From Paulinella micropora (Eukaryota > Cercozoa > Imbricatea > Euglyphida > Paulinellidae), in NCBI GenBank assembly GCA_019918135.1, contig WBZZ01003325.1:116260-180259 (forward strand): 64,000 nucleotides of DNA, in the 5' to 3' direction. Under the pieces are notes generated by a model. It was not told where the DNA came from. It saw nothing but the letters and a program-made list of their open reading frames with translations, and did no database searches. Positions 19,041 to 29,504 of this stretch are shown piece after piece. Positions within the stretch are counted from its first letter, which is position 1, and each line of letters starts with the position of its first letter. A program made the position numbers and the translations under genes.

Positions 19041-19631
19041 ATGAGCAGTGATGAACACTCAGTAACGTGCCAATTGAACACGATCTATCAGGAGGTGAAG
19101 GACGGCGCGAAGAATTATTTGCCGTCGGGATCACGGGCTGCCAACAGTGACCAGTTCGCCAAATATGTGCAACAACTTTGCAGGGATGAAAACAGTGATA
19201 CCAAAAGAAAGGAGCGGATTGCTAAGCTCTTGGCAGTAGAACAGTACCTTGTGACGAAAGTCTTCAAAGAAATAAAGGGAACTCTGAGCCACAAGCAGTA
19301 CAATGACGGAGTTGCGGGAGGCGAGATCGAGTATTGCGAAAAAAGAGTCACGGAATTAGCGCAACAGTTGACGCACGCGGCAGTATTAGGAACGATGGAT
19401 CAAGTGATAAAAATCAAAACAGATATAGACGACTACGCAAAAGAGATCAAGCGCTTGACAGAGCAGAGGGCGCGACTACCAGCCGGTAGCTTCGGTATCG
19501 GCGAAGCCGACAAGAAATGGAAGGAAGTCACGGAGTCTTCTTTTTACAAAAACATGCCCGAAGACGACCGAAAATATTTACAAGAGTCATTCAAGTCTTG
19601 GCGAGAGATGTACACCAAATACGCCAACTAG
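19041..19631 (+). CDS. Unrecognised helical protein, 196 residues
   Basis: The ATG at 19041 follows a run of eight A and CGGGCATTGCCAGCT. The product is highly charged and mostly helical, with a probable coiled coil in the middle (QVIKIKTDIDDYAKEIKRL) and a conserved-looking C-terminal helix (DRKYLQESFKSWREMY). It has no signal peptide or membrane segment. Its GC content is lower than that of most genes nearby. A poly-G run follows the stop. No family was recognised. Confidence 0.7.
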   Translation: MSSDEHSVTCQLNTIYQEVKDGAKNYLPSGSRAANSDQFAKYVQQLCRDENSDTKRKERIAKLLAVEQYLVTKVFKEIKGTLSHKQYNDGVAGGEIEYCEKRVTELAQQLTHAAVLGTMDQVIKIKTDIDDYAKEIKRLTEQRARLPAGSFGIGEADKKWKEVTESSFYKNMPEDDRKYLQESFKSWREMYTKYAN

Positions 19632-19792
19632 TATTTGTACTCTTTCCTACTGTACGGGGGGGGGGGGGGAGTACCGTTTTGTGCTACGACGCGCAGGACT
19701 TGTTGGCAGAGAAAAAAAAAAGGGAGTTTTAATCATCATAACTAATAAAAAAAAGAAGCCAAAACACACACACTAGTGTTTCTTTACTGTCT

Positions 19793-21859
19793 TCAGTCGA
19801 GTTCGGGCTTCCTCACGCTGCCGTGGAACATGGATTCCAAGTTGTTAATACAAGTCGCCAGGACGTCGTTGCGCGATTTACGCGACGGGCGCGCTTTCTC
19901 GGCCTCGTCGCACACAATGGTGTCCTCCAAGCTCTGCGCCAGCAGCGTGTGCAGCGGCCAGGTCGTGTCGAGCCAGGCGGCGCACACGTTCCAGCCCGCG
20001 TTCTTGAGGCCGAACAGGAATCTCAGCAGCACCGTGGCGGAGCAGTGGAGGGGCACCGACAACTCCAGCCCGTGCGTGAACAGCGGCGGACGCAGCAGCC
20101 GCCGGCGGGTGTACTGCATGTGCGGCGCCGATTCGAAGAACAAGTGTAGGTAATTCACGCAGTTGGTCATGAGGCGGTACGCCCACACCGCTTGGATCGA
20201 GCGGGCGCTGAGGTCGTGGTCTGGCTCATTGTCGCCCTTGGGTTGCTGCCTGGAGATAATCTTGATGAGCCGTCGTGCGCTCAGGCGGTGCAGCAGTGAC
20301 ATGAAACCCTGCAGATAAACCATGACCAGCTCCATGATCGGCAGGCTGTCCGCCAGCCCCGCGGGCTCCTCCCACCAGTTACGTCTGGTGCGCACCGACG
20401 CCACGCGCCTTTCTGTCGGTATCAGCTCCTCGCTCTCGGCCTGCAGCACGAGCTGCTGTGCGCACATGGTGCGCGCCATCCTCAGCGTGGCATCCCCCGC
20501 GACGAAACGAGACACCAGCAGGCACAACTCCTCTAGCTTGGCCGGCTCCAGCTCGAACGGGCGCAGTGTGTGCTCCAACGCCAGCAGGGCGCGCACCTGC
20601 CCCAGCCCGCCCAACACCTCCTTGGCCAGCTCCGTGCCCAACATCTCCTCGATCGTGCCCGCGACCGTGTCCTCGACCTCCTTGGTCACGTACGTACACA
20701 GCTGTGGCGTGATTGCGCCGTAGCGCTTGCCCAGGGACTCTTCTGTCCACAGCGGCAGCACGGCGGGCGCGCCGGTCGCAATAATTGCCGTCGTGCACAC
20801 GGTCGCCACCCCGTCGCGGTCGTGCAGGGCCGCCAGGTTGTGGTTCAGGCCCCTGGGCACCCTCGCGAGCAAGGGGTTCAGCGCTACGCCCACCACCCCG
20901 TCCGATAGGATTGAACGCACCAGCACCGCGTTGTCACGCACGTACCTGTACAACAGGCTTACATCCCGTGGCTCTAGTGCCGGCAGCGCCAGGACGTCCC
21001 TGCACATGCGCGTCACTGCATTAAGCGTTTCGTGCCCCAGCTCTTTCTCGCAAGGAACCTCGGTGGCCGTGCCCCGGGGTAGCGTGCAGAATAGTTCGTC
21101 CCTCACGGCCTTGCGCCACTTGCGCCGGGCGCTCTCGCGCGCCGGCAGCCAGGGCGGGTTGTTCCCGAACAGCTTACCCAGCGCAGCGTAGAAGAGCAAC
21201 AAGTGCCACTGGGCCTCCGTCCTGATCAGAGCACGCGGCGCCGCGCCCTCGCCGGCCAGCACGGTCAGTTCGGTGTGCAGAGCGCCGCTCCAGCCGAAGC
21301 GTTTCGAGGCTACCGAGAAGCTCTCCACCAACGCCGCTGGGCGGTAGCACACCGACTCGATCGGCATCGCCCTCTGGCACAGCGGTGCCTGCTTGTCCTT
21401 CTGTGCTATGGCAAACAGCACGCACACCGGGGGCACACAGTCGTTCAGGGCGGTCTGGGGTTGTACATTGTTCTGCTCGCCGCCGGTGAACACCACCTGA
21501 ACACGCTGTTCCGTCGTACAGTACTTCAAACACCAGCCGGTGCCGAACGTTTGCAAGTCGTTCACGCGCTTCCAATCAACCTCCGCGTAGTTGGGGGCAA
21601 CCGCGGCAGACGCCTTCGGCACCTCTGGGGCAACCTCCTCTTTGGGCACAACCGCCTCCAACCCGTTTGTCTGCTCCTGCAACCCACTCGCCTGCGCTGC
21701 CAACACGGTTGCCTCTGTCGTCAGTGCATTGGTCACCACATCCAAAACGTCGATCTTCATGCCCGGCGCCAAGTCAGTGACGGTAGATAAGGCGCCGCTG
21801 GGCTCCCCCTCTAGGGTGGCAACCTCGCCCACAATTTCTACCGCCTCTTGAAAACTCAT
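19793..21859 (-). CDS. Unrecognised 688-residue protein
   Basis: A clean, long, GC-rich frame runs from an ATG at 21859. The first 100 residues are acidic and Ala/Val/Glu-rich, probably disordered. From about residue 95 the protein is globular and mostly helical, rich in Leu, Arg and Ala, with segments such as WHLLLFYAALGKLFG and LPIMELVMVYLQGFMSLLHRL that are hydrophobic but amphipathic. No nucleotide-binding loop, zinc cluster or other catalytic motif is seen. The length and even codon bias make a real gene very likely. Function unknown. Confidence 0.75.
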   Translation of the reverse strand: MSFQEAVEIVGEVATLEGEPSGALSTVTDLAPGMKIDVLDVVTNALTTEATVLAAQASGLQEQTNGLEAVVPKEEVAPEVPKASAAVAPNYAEVDWKRVNDLQTFGTGWCLKYCTTEQRVQVVFTGGEQNNVQPQTALNDCVPPVCVLFAIAQKDKQAPLCQRAMPIESVCYRPAALVESFSVASKRFGWSGALHTELTVLAGEGAAPRALIRTEAQWHLLLFYAALGKLFGNNPPWLPARESARRKWRKAVRDELFCTLPRGTATEVPCEKELGHETLNAVTRMCRDVLALPALEPRDVSLLYRYVRDNAVLVRSILSDGVVGVALNPLLARVPRGLNHNLAALHDRDGVATVCTTAIIATGAPAVLPLWTEESLGKRYGAITPQLCTYVTKEVEDTVAGTIEEMLGTELAKEVLGGLGQVRALLALEHTLRPFELEPAKLEELCLLVSRFVAGDATLRMARTMCAQQLVLQAESEELIPTERRVASVRTRRNWWEEPAGLADSLPIMELVMVYLQGFMSLLHRLSARRLIKIISRQQPKGDNEPDHDLSARSIQAVWAYRLMTNCVNYLHLFFESAPHMQYTRRRLLRPPLFTHGLELSVPLHCSATVLLRFLFGLKNAGWNVCAAWLDTTWPLHTLLAQSLEDTIVCDEAEKARPSRKSRNDVLATCINNLESMFHGSVRKPELD

Positions 21860-22071
21860 GGTTGCCTCCTTTTCTGTGACTGTCTAAAATACATAAAATG
21901 CATTCGGTCAAAGAAACTACAGGTCTTTTTCCTTTTTTTATTAGGCGCTACATTTAGGGGGGGGGGGGTGGGGTGAGGGAAAAGGAAGAGGGCGGGAGAA
22001 ACAGAGTGTAGGGGAAGAGATTCATTTTTTCTTTCTTGGCTCGCTGCTTAAGTTTTTTTTTTCTCTTCTCT

Positions 22072-22410
22072 GTCTGTCCCTCCCCTCTACCCTGTTTTCC
22101 TTCCTTCTTCCCCCCCCCCCCTTCTCGTTCTCACGCCAACCCGTCCACACCACGTCTGTCCCTCCCCTCTACCCTGTTTTCCTTCCTTCTTCCCCCCCCC
22201 CTTCTCCTTCTCACGCCAACCCGTCCACACCACGTCTGTCCCTCTCCTCTATCCTGTTTTCCTTCCTTCTCCCCCCCCCCCCTTCTCCTTCTCACGCCAA
22301 CCCGTCCACACCACGTCTGTCCCTCTCCTCTATCCTGTTTTCCTTCCTTCTTCCCCCCCCCCCCCTTCTCCTTCTCACGCCAACCCGTCCACACCACGTC
22401 TGTCACCCCC
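22072..22410 (+). repeat. Four tandem ~81-base repeats
   Basis: Units starting GTCTGTCCCTCCCCTCTA occur at 22072, 22154, 22234, 22315 and, partly, 22398, spaced 80-83 bases apart. They contain CTGTTTTCCTTCCTTCT, a C-run of variable length and CACGCCAACCCGTCCACACC. The copies are nearly identical apart from C-run length, so the expansion is recent. They fill the spacer between two leftward genes. Confidence 0.9.
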
Positions 22411-22508
22411 CCCCCCCCCTGTTTTTTTTTGTTGTTGTCGGCTTTTTCTCTCTCTGGCGGCACCTTTGGAAAAAAAAGAGAAAAATTATTGTTTTGTTTT
22501 TTTTCTTC

Positions 22509-23848
22509 TCACTGAGCAAGGTCCGCCTTGTCGGCAGCAGCGGGCCGGAGTTCTAGGACGGAGATGGTGCCACCCCGACGGTATTGTAAGCCGTCTACAA
22601 AGAACTTGACCGCTCGTCCTTGCCTGAGTTGGGCCAGGCCGTTCTGCCAGGAAAGCAGGTGCGGCTGGTCCAGGCTTTCTATCCTAATCAACCGGCCATA
22701 ATTAACTCCCTGCCGGAGGCACAGGTCTTCCCTTCCGCAGGAAAAAACTACCTCACCCGGACGAGGCCTGGGGCAGCTGCTGTGGTGCACTCCGGTCTGC
22801 TGACAGAAGCCCACACAACAATGTCTGCCGCGCGGGGGCTGCTGAAAGAACGAAAGCCCCGGTACCAGCTTGCAATTGTCGTCTTCCTGAGTAGTGCCCG
22901 TTACCTGGAGCTGCAAGGCCGAACCCTTGGTGTGTTCTCTGTCGTCGTCACGGACCTCATAGCTACAGAACGCCTCGAGCAGTTTGTCCTCCGCCAAAGG
23001 TTCAAAGACCACGGTATGGTGCGTTGGTGCACCTACCTTGGGTTGGAACACCAGCTTGCTACCATCGGGCAGGCACTGCATTAGCACTCCCAGCAGGGCC
23101 GGGGTCCACTTGGTGATCGACTGCGTGTTGAGAAGCCATGGTGTTTGGCTTCCGCTGCTATCTAGCACGGGTTCTGCGTCGGGGGGCAGCTCGGGCACCC
23201 GCACTCTGGGCGCAATCGCGCACAAGCCCTTAACCGCGCGGTACCTAGCCCGGATCTGGCCACAACTCAAACAATAGAAATGTTTGTGGCCGCGACCGAC
23301 CACTAAGCCCCAGGCACTACCGTGTAGCAGCACCGGGGAGCCTACCCCGTAGAAGTTCCTGTCCGACTGACACGCGGCCAGCCTGAGTACCCACCAACCA
23401 CGTATTTCCTGGTACTCGGGCGAGTGCTGCGACCTGCCGTTGATAGTTAGATCACACTGCTCGTTTATGAACGGGCTGGCCATGGCGAGAAGATCTGTCC
23501 TCGGCGTGTTGTCCTTGAGGATAAAAAGAACCCCTCCTAGCGGGAGAGACAGCACCTTATACAACGCAAGTCTTGCCACAGGGGGGTCCGCGCGCTGGAA
23601 CAGGGGCGCTAGCAAGACGGCTTTCTTAGCCGCGATCGCCGTCATCACGGATTCCGCGTCCTCTTCGCACACCACGGCCAGGAACGTAGGCAGGCAAGCT
23701 TGCGGCAACAATTCGGCGGGCAGGTCGTGCGCGCGGGGGATATAGCAACCGTACTTGGGGCCGGGCCTATTGGTGCCCGGGGTGTACGCTGCATTCGCTG
23801 ATTTCTTCCAGTTCAGCGTAACCTCGACCGGTAATTCAGCGTGTTGCA

Positions 23849-23849
<1 letters not shown>
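22509..23849 (-). CDS. Unrecognised 446-residue Cys/His-containing protein
   Basis: The first ATG gives MQHAELPVEVTLNWKK. Directly upstream on the coding strand is a run of about 42 A, a striking leader. The product is globular with a potential zinc site (FYCLSCGQIRARY) and a later Cys/His cluster (HCCVGFCQQTGVHHSSC). Two regions are hydrophobic (LALYKVLSLPLGGVLFIL) but not clearly membrane-spanning. No family was recognised. Codon use matches the neighbouring long frames. Confidence 0.7.
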
Positions 23850-23895
<46 letters not shown>

Positions 23896-24373
23896 TTGGT
23901 CTGATTGCCGGCCGTGCCCACAGTCTTTGGTTTTTTTTGTTGGGAGGGGGGAGGGGCTTTCTTTTTTTTTACTTTGGGGGGGAGGGGAGGGGGTTTTCTC
24001 TACTAGGGAGACAAACTAGGTAACTCGAGAAGTATTTAATCAAAAAAACAGACAGCGACAGGATTTTTCTTGGGGGGCACAGGGCTGGGAAGAGGGAGAA
24101 AATAAAAGAGGCGGAGCGCTTAGCTAAAAGGGAAGAGGAAAGGAAATGGAGGGAGAGAGAGAGAGAAAAGAGAGAGAAAGGGGAAAGAAGAGAGAGAGAA
24201 ACAACACGCCTCTGTGTAGAGCTTTGTCAGCTGTGCGACCCTTTTTTTCTGATGAGCTTTCTGCCGTGCCTTGTCAGCGGCACCCTCCAGCCTTGCACGT
24301 CGTGGCTGACAGTAAATGAGAGAAAAAAAATTAAGCCCGTTCTCCTCTTCTTTTCCCCCTTTCCTTTTCTTTG
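23850..24373. other. Homopolymer-rich spacer, no gene seen
   Basis: This spacer contains a T-run of about 42 (23851-23892), G-rich and T-rich stretches, then purine-rich GAGA sequence. No credible frame is present. The T-run is the A-tract that precedes the start of the leftward gene. Confidence 0.7.
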
Positions 24374-25586
24374 TTACACCAGCTCCGCTGGTGCGCCCTC
24401 TTCCTTCGTGACGACTGCTGGGGGCCCCACACCTGCGGGCGTCGGTGGCTCTGTGCTTTCAGGTGCGGGTGGCGCCGTCAGGGCCGACATCTCCTCCAGC
24501 AGCCCTTGTACTGCCTTACTCCCGCCCACGATCGCCGCCGCGCTCTTTTCCTGCGCCCGCGCGAAGTTCAGATTCTGTGCGGCTGCCGCGCGGTAAAAGG
24601 CCGCCGACTCGGAAAAGAAGTGCTGGACTACGCTGAGCGCCTCGCCGAACGCCTTGAGCTTCTTTTCCAGGCCGACCGGTAACGATTCGGCGCGCGCTGA
24701 GGTTGACGACGACGAGGCCGCCTCCGCCGCTCTCTCCGATTCTTGCAAGCTTTCCACGTAACGGGGCGGGAGCCAATTCGCGTCCTGAGCCCGCTTGCGT
24801 ACTACCTCCAGCAGGCCCGACGGCAGAATGAAGCCCTTGGCCTGCCCCCTCTCGTCATAAGCTCGGTTGCCGCACTGTTCGATAGCGGGCAGGTGTGGCA
24901 GCAGCCCCGTCGCCAACCCGAGGCTCACGAACGTGGCCAGGCCCGTCTGCAGGGCGACATGGGGCAGGCCATCCACGGTCCCCTTGCCCGCGGGAGCACG
25001 CAGGGTCATCATGACGTACAAGGCTTCACTGGACGCGGTAATGAGAGGTTGGGGGTGCCGAGCGATCGAACGGAATAGCGGGCAGGACTATCAGCTGGCC
25101 AATATCGCCCACGGTCAGCTCACTAAACACGTCGCGGCTCAGGCTGTGCAGGTTGCGGGCCACGGGGTCGAACTTCTTGTGATGGCCCGCTAATTCTTGG
25201 GGTGGGCGCCAGTGCAGGCCACGCAACGCCTTGGAGGTGCCTACGCGTACTTGCTGCACGGTCTTGTCCCTGCCGAAGACACCGAGTGCCGCCAGGCTCT
25301 TGCTGTTCAAATGCTTGCTCAGGCGCAGCCGCGCGCTCCAGCCCCAGTTGCCACGGCTCCGCGTACCCACCGCCCCAGAGTTGTCGCTGTTGCCGGGCAG
25401 CCCGGGCTCCGTCATGTAGAACTTCTGCTTGGCCTGTAGCTGTAGGGGCTGGGCGCGCGGGTCCGACCACACAGCCTTCAGCAGGGCGCTGTGCTCCGCG
25501 AACTTGCCCGCGAGAGTACCGGGCATCCTGATGAGCGACTCGATGTTACGGTTCTCCCACGGGTTGATCTGTTGCCCGGCCTGCAA
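24374..25586 (-). CDS. Gene region of unknown function, two open frames, about one break
   Basis: Two GC-rich frames on the same strand adjoin here and neither has a well-placed ATG. The upstream part carries NPWENRNIESLIRMPGTLAG and a basic, Arg/Lys-rich middle. The downstream part has a hydrophobic segment (ALQTGLATFVSLGLATGLL), a helical Ala/Glu/Ser stretch and a Pro/Thr-rich acidic end. Together they look like one coding region interrupted about once, or two genes. No family was recognised. The region directly follows the Lys-rich acidic frame at 25623. Confidence 0.55.
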
Positions 25587-25622
25587 CTGTACACTCGAGG
25601 CGTCGTCGGGCGCGCGTTTTTC

Positions 25623-26006
25623 TTATGCTTCTTCCTCCTCGGAGTCCGACGTGGAAGCGGAGCTGTCCCCCCTGGCGGGCTTCGCCTTCTTCTTGGGCTT
25701 GGCGCCTTCTTCGGTCTTTCTTTTCTTAACGGCTCTGTCTTCCTCGCCCTGCTTTTTCTTGTTCTTTTTCTTCTTGCTCTTCTTGCTCTTCTTGGACTTC
25801 TTGCTAGGGCCCTCGGCGCTTGCTTCGCGGTGCCCACGTTTCTTGGACGCTGTCTCCACCTCACTCTTCTCTTCTTCTTCGTCGTCCTCGGCGATAAACG
25901 ACCCGTCGTCGCTCTCTTGCGATTCTTCTTCGCTGTCCAGGGACTCCTCCGAGTCGCTGCTCTCGTCGCTTCCGCCGTTCGCTTCGGAATCCAGGTACTT
26001 GCTCAT
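25623..26006 (-). CDS. Acidic-then-Lys-rich protein, probably nuclear
   Basis: An ATG at 26006 gives 127 residues of extreme composition. An N-terminal half of Ser/Glu/Asp repeats (SDESSDSEESLDSEEE) is followed by a Lys block (KKSKKSKKSKKKKNKKK), a second Lys/Glu stretch and an acidic tail. Such charge-segregated proteins are typically nuclear or chromatin-bound chaperones or scaffolds, and the Ser-Asp/Glu sites would suit casein kinase 2. The sequence is low-complexity, so no family can be named. The same strand and close spacing link it to the frames just downstream. Confidence 0.6.
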   Translation of the reverse strand: MSKYLDSEANGGSDESSDSEESLDSEEESQESDDGSFIAEDDEEEEKSEVETASKKRGHREASAEGPSKKSKKSKKSKKKKNKKKQGEEDRAVKKRKTEEGAKPKKKAKPARGDSSASTSDSEEEEA

Positions 26007-27504
26007 AACGTACGACTGCCACACACACACTGAAAATGCACACGGGCACGAATAATGTCTAGGCACGGCACAAGAACAAAGTAAGAGAACAGCGCTGTAG
26101 TTCGAGAGTGAGGCGCGAGGAGAGGGGGCGGGGAGGAGACAAAAGAGGGAAGGGGAGGATGCATGAGTAGATAGCAAGCAAGGGTCGGGAAGGAGGGGGG
26201 GAGAGAGACGAGGCACGAACGGCCGAGTGTCGATTCTGAAGGCTGTGCGTGTCTCGTCTCGGTACTTGTACCTTCATGGACGGTTGGGGGGGGGGGGGGC
26301 CTGGTTAGCAGCTGCGTGGGTGGCGGGCGTACGTGCGGGCCCTCCTCCCCCCCCCCCCCTCTCCCATTCACCCACTTCCCGAACCGCCCGGATTCGCTGG
26401 CCGGCCCCCCCCCCTCCATTCTCTCTCTCTTTCTCCTTTATTTTTAGGGAAGGGAGAGAAGGGAGAAAAAAAGATTAACGCTATCCTGGGAAGGAGGGAA
26501 TTCGGTGTTCTCGCCCTTTTTTTACTCACACTTTCCACCCGAGGAAAGTAGTCCCAAAAAAAAACAAACCTTTTTTTTTTTCTGTGTAAGCCTTTTGCGT
26601 CAAAGTTGGGGGGGAGGTCGCGCCATTCCTTTTCCCTCCCCGCTCTCACCTTTTTTTTCCCCTACTTACGTACGCACATTTCTCTCTCTCTCTCCACCCC
26701 CCCCTGCCCCAAAAGAAAAGGCACGAATCACTGCAGCAACACAGGCATTTCTTTTTTTTGGGGAGCTGTTCGAACGCCCCACAAAAAAAGGAGAGAGAGT
26801 AGAGGGATTGCTTGGGCTTTTTTGGTGATAACTGTCAACAGCTAAGTAGGTACCCAAGAAAACGAGAAGGGAGCGAGAGCCTTGCCAATGTCAGAGCACA
26901 AAGAACTCCAACTTTGCCCGGGCGTTGGTTGTGTGCCTGGCACATTATCTAGAACAGCGAAATGTAGGCCAGGAAGAAGCCCTGGAGGCCGAGAGGAACT
27001 TTGACAGAGCTCGCGTCGGCCGCGCTAGAAATCAGGAGGGGGGGGCCCCGGCACAGCTGTTGCAGAACCTCGCTGACAAAGTCAACGCGGTCACCGACGG
27101 CGGCGAGGCCACCATCGTTCGTCGAGACCTGTGGAGCCTGCGGCTCCCTAGTGGTGTCGGAAACGGACCACAAAACTGTTGAGTTCGCGCCGGCGCGTGT
27201 TCTGGGTCGTGCCCGACAGTCGTCTACAAAACGCGACCAACAGACACACGTACTCCAATAAACTGCAATGCCAGTCTAACGGACAGAAAGCAAATACAGT
27301 TACTTCATGAAAAAAAGACTTTTTACTTACAAACTTGTAGACAAAATAACCAGCCGGTCGTATTTTCATAAGCGTGTTTGTCCCGAACTGCATATTAGCA
27401 AAACTTAACCCAGTTTTAATAAAAAGAAAAAAACTCTGTCCTGGCTGGGAAAAAGGCCCACTCCCAAAACAAAAGAGATCGTTGTCCCTGGTTGGTTTGT
27501 TTTC
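26007..27504. other. Spacer with no securely assigned gene
   Basis: The first part (26007-26890) is made of purine and pyrimidine runs plus poly-C/G. From about 26890 to 27300 the composition becomes gene-like and short frames are open on both strands (for example one beginning MSEHKELQLCPG at 26889), but none is long, has a clean start or shows a motif. An AATAAA at about 27256 on the + strand could be a polyadenylation signal. I leave it unassigned. Confidence 0.5.
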
Positions 27505-28477
27505 CTATTGTTCCAGCCGGCGTCGTTTGTTGGCTGCGGCCTCGCCGCGCTGCAGTTCGCGATCGATGACTTGCTCCCGTTTTTCTACCCTGAGCACAAA
27601 GTCTGGCGTACTGTCTACCACCTGATCTAGGCACAAACCAAAGAGATAGTGCTGGTTGCGATAAGCCGCGACTCGCGCCTTGAGCTCGTCGCTCAGGGGG
27701 CGCAGCAGGCCCTCCAGGGCGGCTCGTTCGTGGCGTATTTTTTTGTACTCCTGGAATTCTGGTGGCTGGTTCTTTTCGGCAGGGTCGTAGTCCGCGAATT
27801 CGTCCTTGAACAGAGCTTGTGCATACGGACTCTGGGCCCGCATCTCCAACAAGATCAACTCCAGCTGTTGTTTAGTAGGGCCAGTGCCCAAGGAACCCGT
27901 CAAAGGATCTGGCTGCGGGAGCGCGTCGATCACTACCAATGTATCGCGGGCTACCGTCCAGGCCTTGCAGATCTGGCGCTGGGCTGCAGGGGGGAACTGC
28001 TCTTGCGTGGTAGAAGCTGTAATATCGCTAGCATTTCCTGCCTCCGACGCGTCGGAATCCGAGGCTTCGGAATCCGAGGCGTCAGGCACACAGAATAATT
28101 CCAGAAACTTAACCTGCTGGCTCTCGTACAGCGCCACTAAAGAACTGAAAGACGGCACACGGGGCGACGCTGGGTGAGGCTGAACGAACCAGTAGTGCCG
28201 TACAGACTAGGACGGGACCTACCTCCTGCAGGCGGACTTTGTCAACAACACCGTGCAGGCTAAGGACGCGGGACACGAATTCTGCTGGCGTCACGCGGTG
28301 CTCGACTATCAGAGGGCCGGGCTCACCGACGAGGAGGCCGCGCAAGAGAGGACAATCTCTGGCCAAGGCGTTGTCGAGGGGCGCGGCACATAACCCCCGC
28401 AGACGAACCTCTGCACGGGCCGGTGTGAGCCCTGCTAGTGCGTCGGACAGTCGAGCGGACGAAAGGTGTAGAAACAT
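27505..28477 (-). CDS. Gene region of unknown function with two overlapping frames
   Basis: A frame starting at an ATG at 28477 (MFLHLSSARLSDALAG) overlaps by some 50 bases a second, longer frame on the same strand that has no ATG near its beginning. The first encodes a Leu/Arg-rich segment. The second has an acidic Ser/Asp/Glu stretch and then a helical region (KNQPPEFQEYKKIRHERAALEG, which ends DELKARVAAY) and a basic end (ANKRRRLEQ). They may be one gene joined by a short intron, since GTAGGT and several AG sites fall in the overlap, or two genes. No family was recognised. Confidence 0.5.
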
Positions 28478-28941
28478 GGGCTGAGTAACAAGCCGTTGCA
28501 AATCTCTGCATGTCTTAACAAAGTTTATGAATTTGTGATTTGGTGTGTAAAACGTGTGTGTGTATGTGTGAAAGGCGCGTGTGTATTGTGTTTGAAAGGT
28601 GTGTGAAAGGTGTATGTGTGAAAGGTACGTGTGTGTGAAAGGTGTATGTGTGTGTTTTTATTGTACTACTATTGTGCTAGCATATGCGTGTATCCGAAAA
28701 AGAGTTTTTCTTGTAGCGTCTTCTTCTGAATTTCAATCTCGTCTGCCTTTTTTTTCTCTCTCTTTTTATTTCTATCTGCCCTCCCCTCTTGTGTCACTCT
28801 GTAGTTGTATGTACACGAGCGTTACTGTCTAATTCTGTACTTTCGTCTTCGATGGTCAACAGTAACAAACACCAAAAAACACTTGATTTTTGCTGTCTGG
28901 TTTGTTTTTCTGCTTTGCTAACAGTAAAAGAAAGAACACTG

Positions 28942-29409
28942 ATGGACGTTGCCACCGAGACCTTACCTTACTTGCGATCAACCGAAATAAAGTCACTACA
29001 AGGCCTGCACGAGATCTTGGTTTCAAGAGTGTCCAGTAGTGGCGGAGCTTGCGTAGAGGTTGTGCTGAACGTGGGCACCGAACCGATCAGGGAGGACAGA
29101 ACGTCGCCGCATGTCTGGTTTGACGAGTTCCAGAGCGAGATAGGGCCGCAAAACAGGCACTTGTGGTCCAAGATTATAGCGTACAATGTTGCCAACATTG
29201 CGTTTTGCCCAATAGCGTACAATGTTGCCAACATTGCGTTTTGCCCAATAGCGTACAATGTTGCCAACATTGCGTTTTGCCCAATGGCGTACAATGTTGC
29301 CAACATTGCGTTTTGCCCAATAGCGTACAATGTTACCAACATTGCGTTTTGCCCGATGTTGCCAACATTCGTAGTAAGATTTGGCCCCCCCCCCCCTTCT
29401 CTTTATTAG
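28942..29409 (+). CDS. Short protein ending in 12-residue tandem repeats
   Basis: From an ATG at 28942 the first 75 residues look ordinary (LRSTEIKSLQGLHEILVSRV, then a VEVVLNVG strand and HVWFDEFQSEIG). After that, five copies of a 12-residue unit (IAYNVANIAFCP) follow in frame. The repeat unit is 36 bases, divisible by three, and keeps the frame open. Function unknown. The repeat end may be an expansion that replaced the original 3' part. Confidence 0.55.
   Translation: MDVATETLPYLRSTEIKSLQGLHEILVSRVSSSGGACVEVVLNVGTEPIREDRTSPHVWFDEFQSEIGPQNRHLWSKIIAYNVANIAFCPIAYNVANIAFCPIAYNVANIAFCPMAYNVANIAFCPIAYNVTNIAFCPMLPTFVVRFGPPPPSLY
29175..29372 (+). repeat. 36-base tandem repeat with internal palindrome
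   Basis: Five near-identical 36-base units start at 29175, 29211, 29247, 29283 and 29319, with a partial sixth. Each contains AATGTTGCCAACATT, a 15-base perfect palindrome around a central C. Copies differ at only one or two positions. There are no spacers, so it is not CRISPR-like. It overlaps the 3' end of the 28942 frame. Confidence 0.95.
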
Positions 29410-29504
29410 ATATCACCTACAAGTCTTTTTTCCTCGTTTGCAAAAAAGTATGATCTGTGCATATCTCAATGACGTTTGTAAAGTTTGTGTGTGAGTGTAC
29501 ATAC

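Noticed and set aside
26889-27300. Short + and - strand frames as a real gene
   Set aside because: Gene-like composition, but no frame longer than about 85 codons, conflicting frames on both strands and no motif. Left unassigned.
29175-29372. Possible CRISPR array
   Set aside because: The 36-base units are directly adjacent with no unique spacers, no cas genes are present, and the host is eukaryotic.
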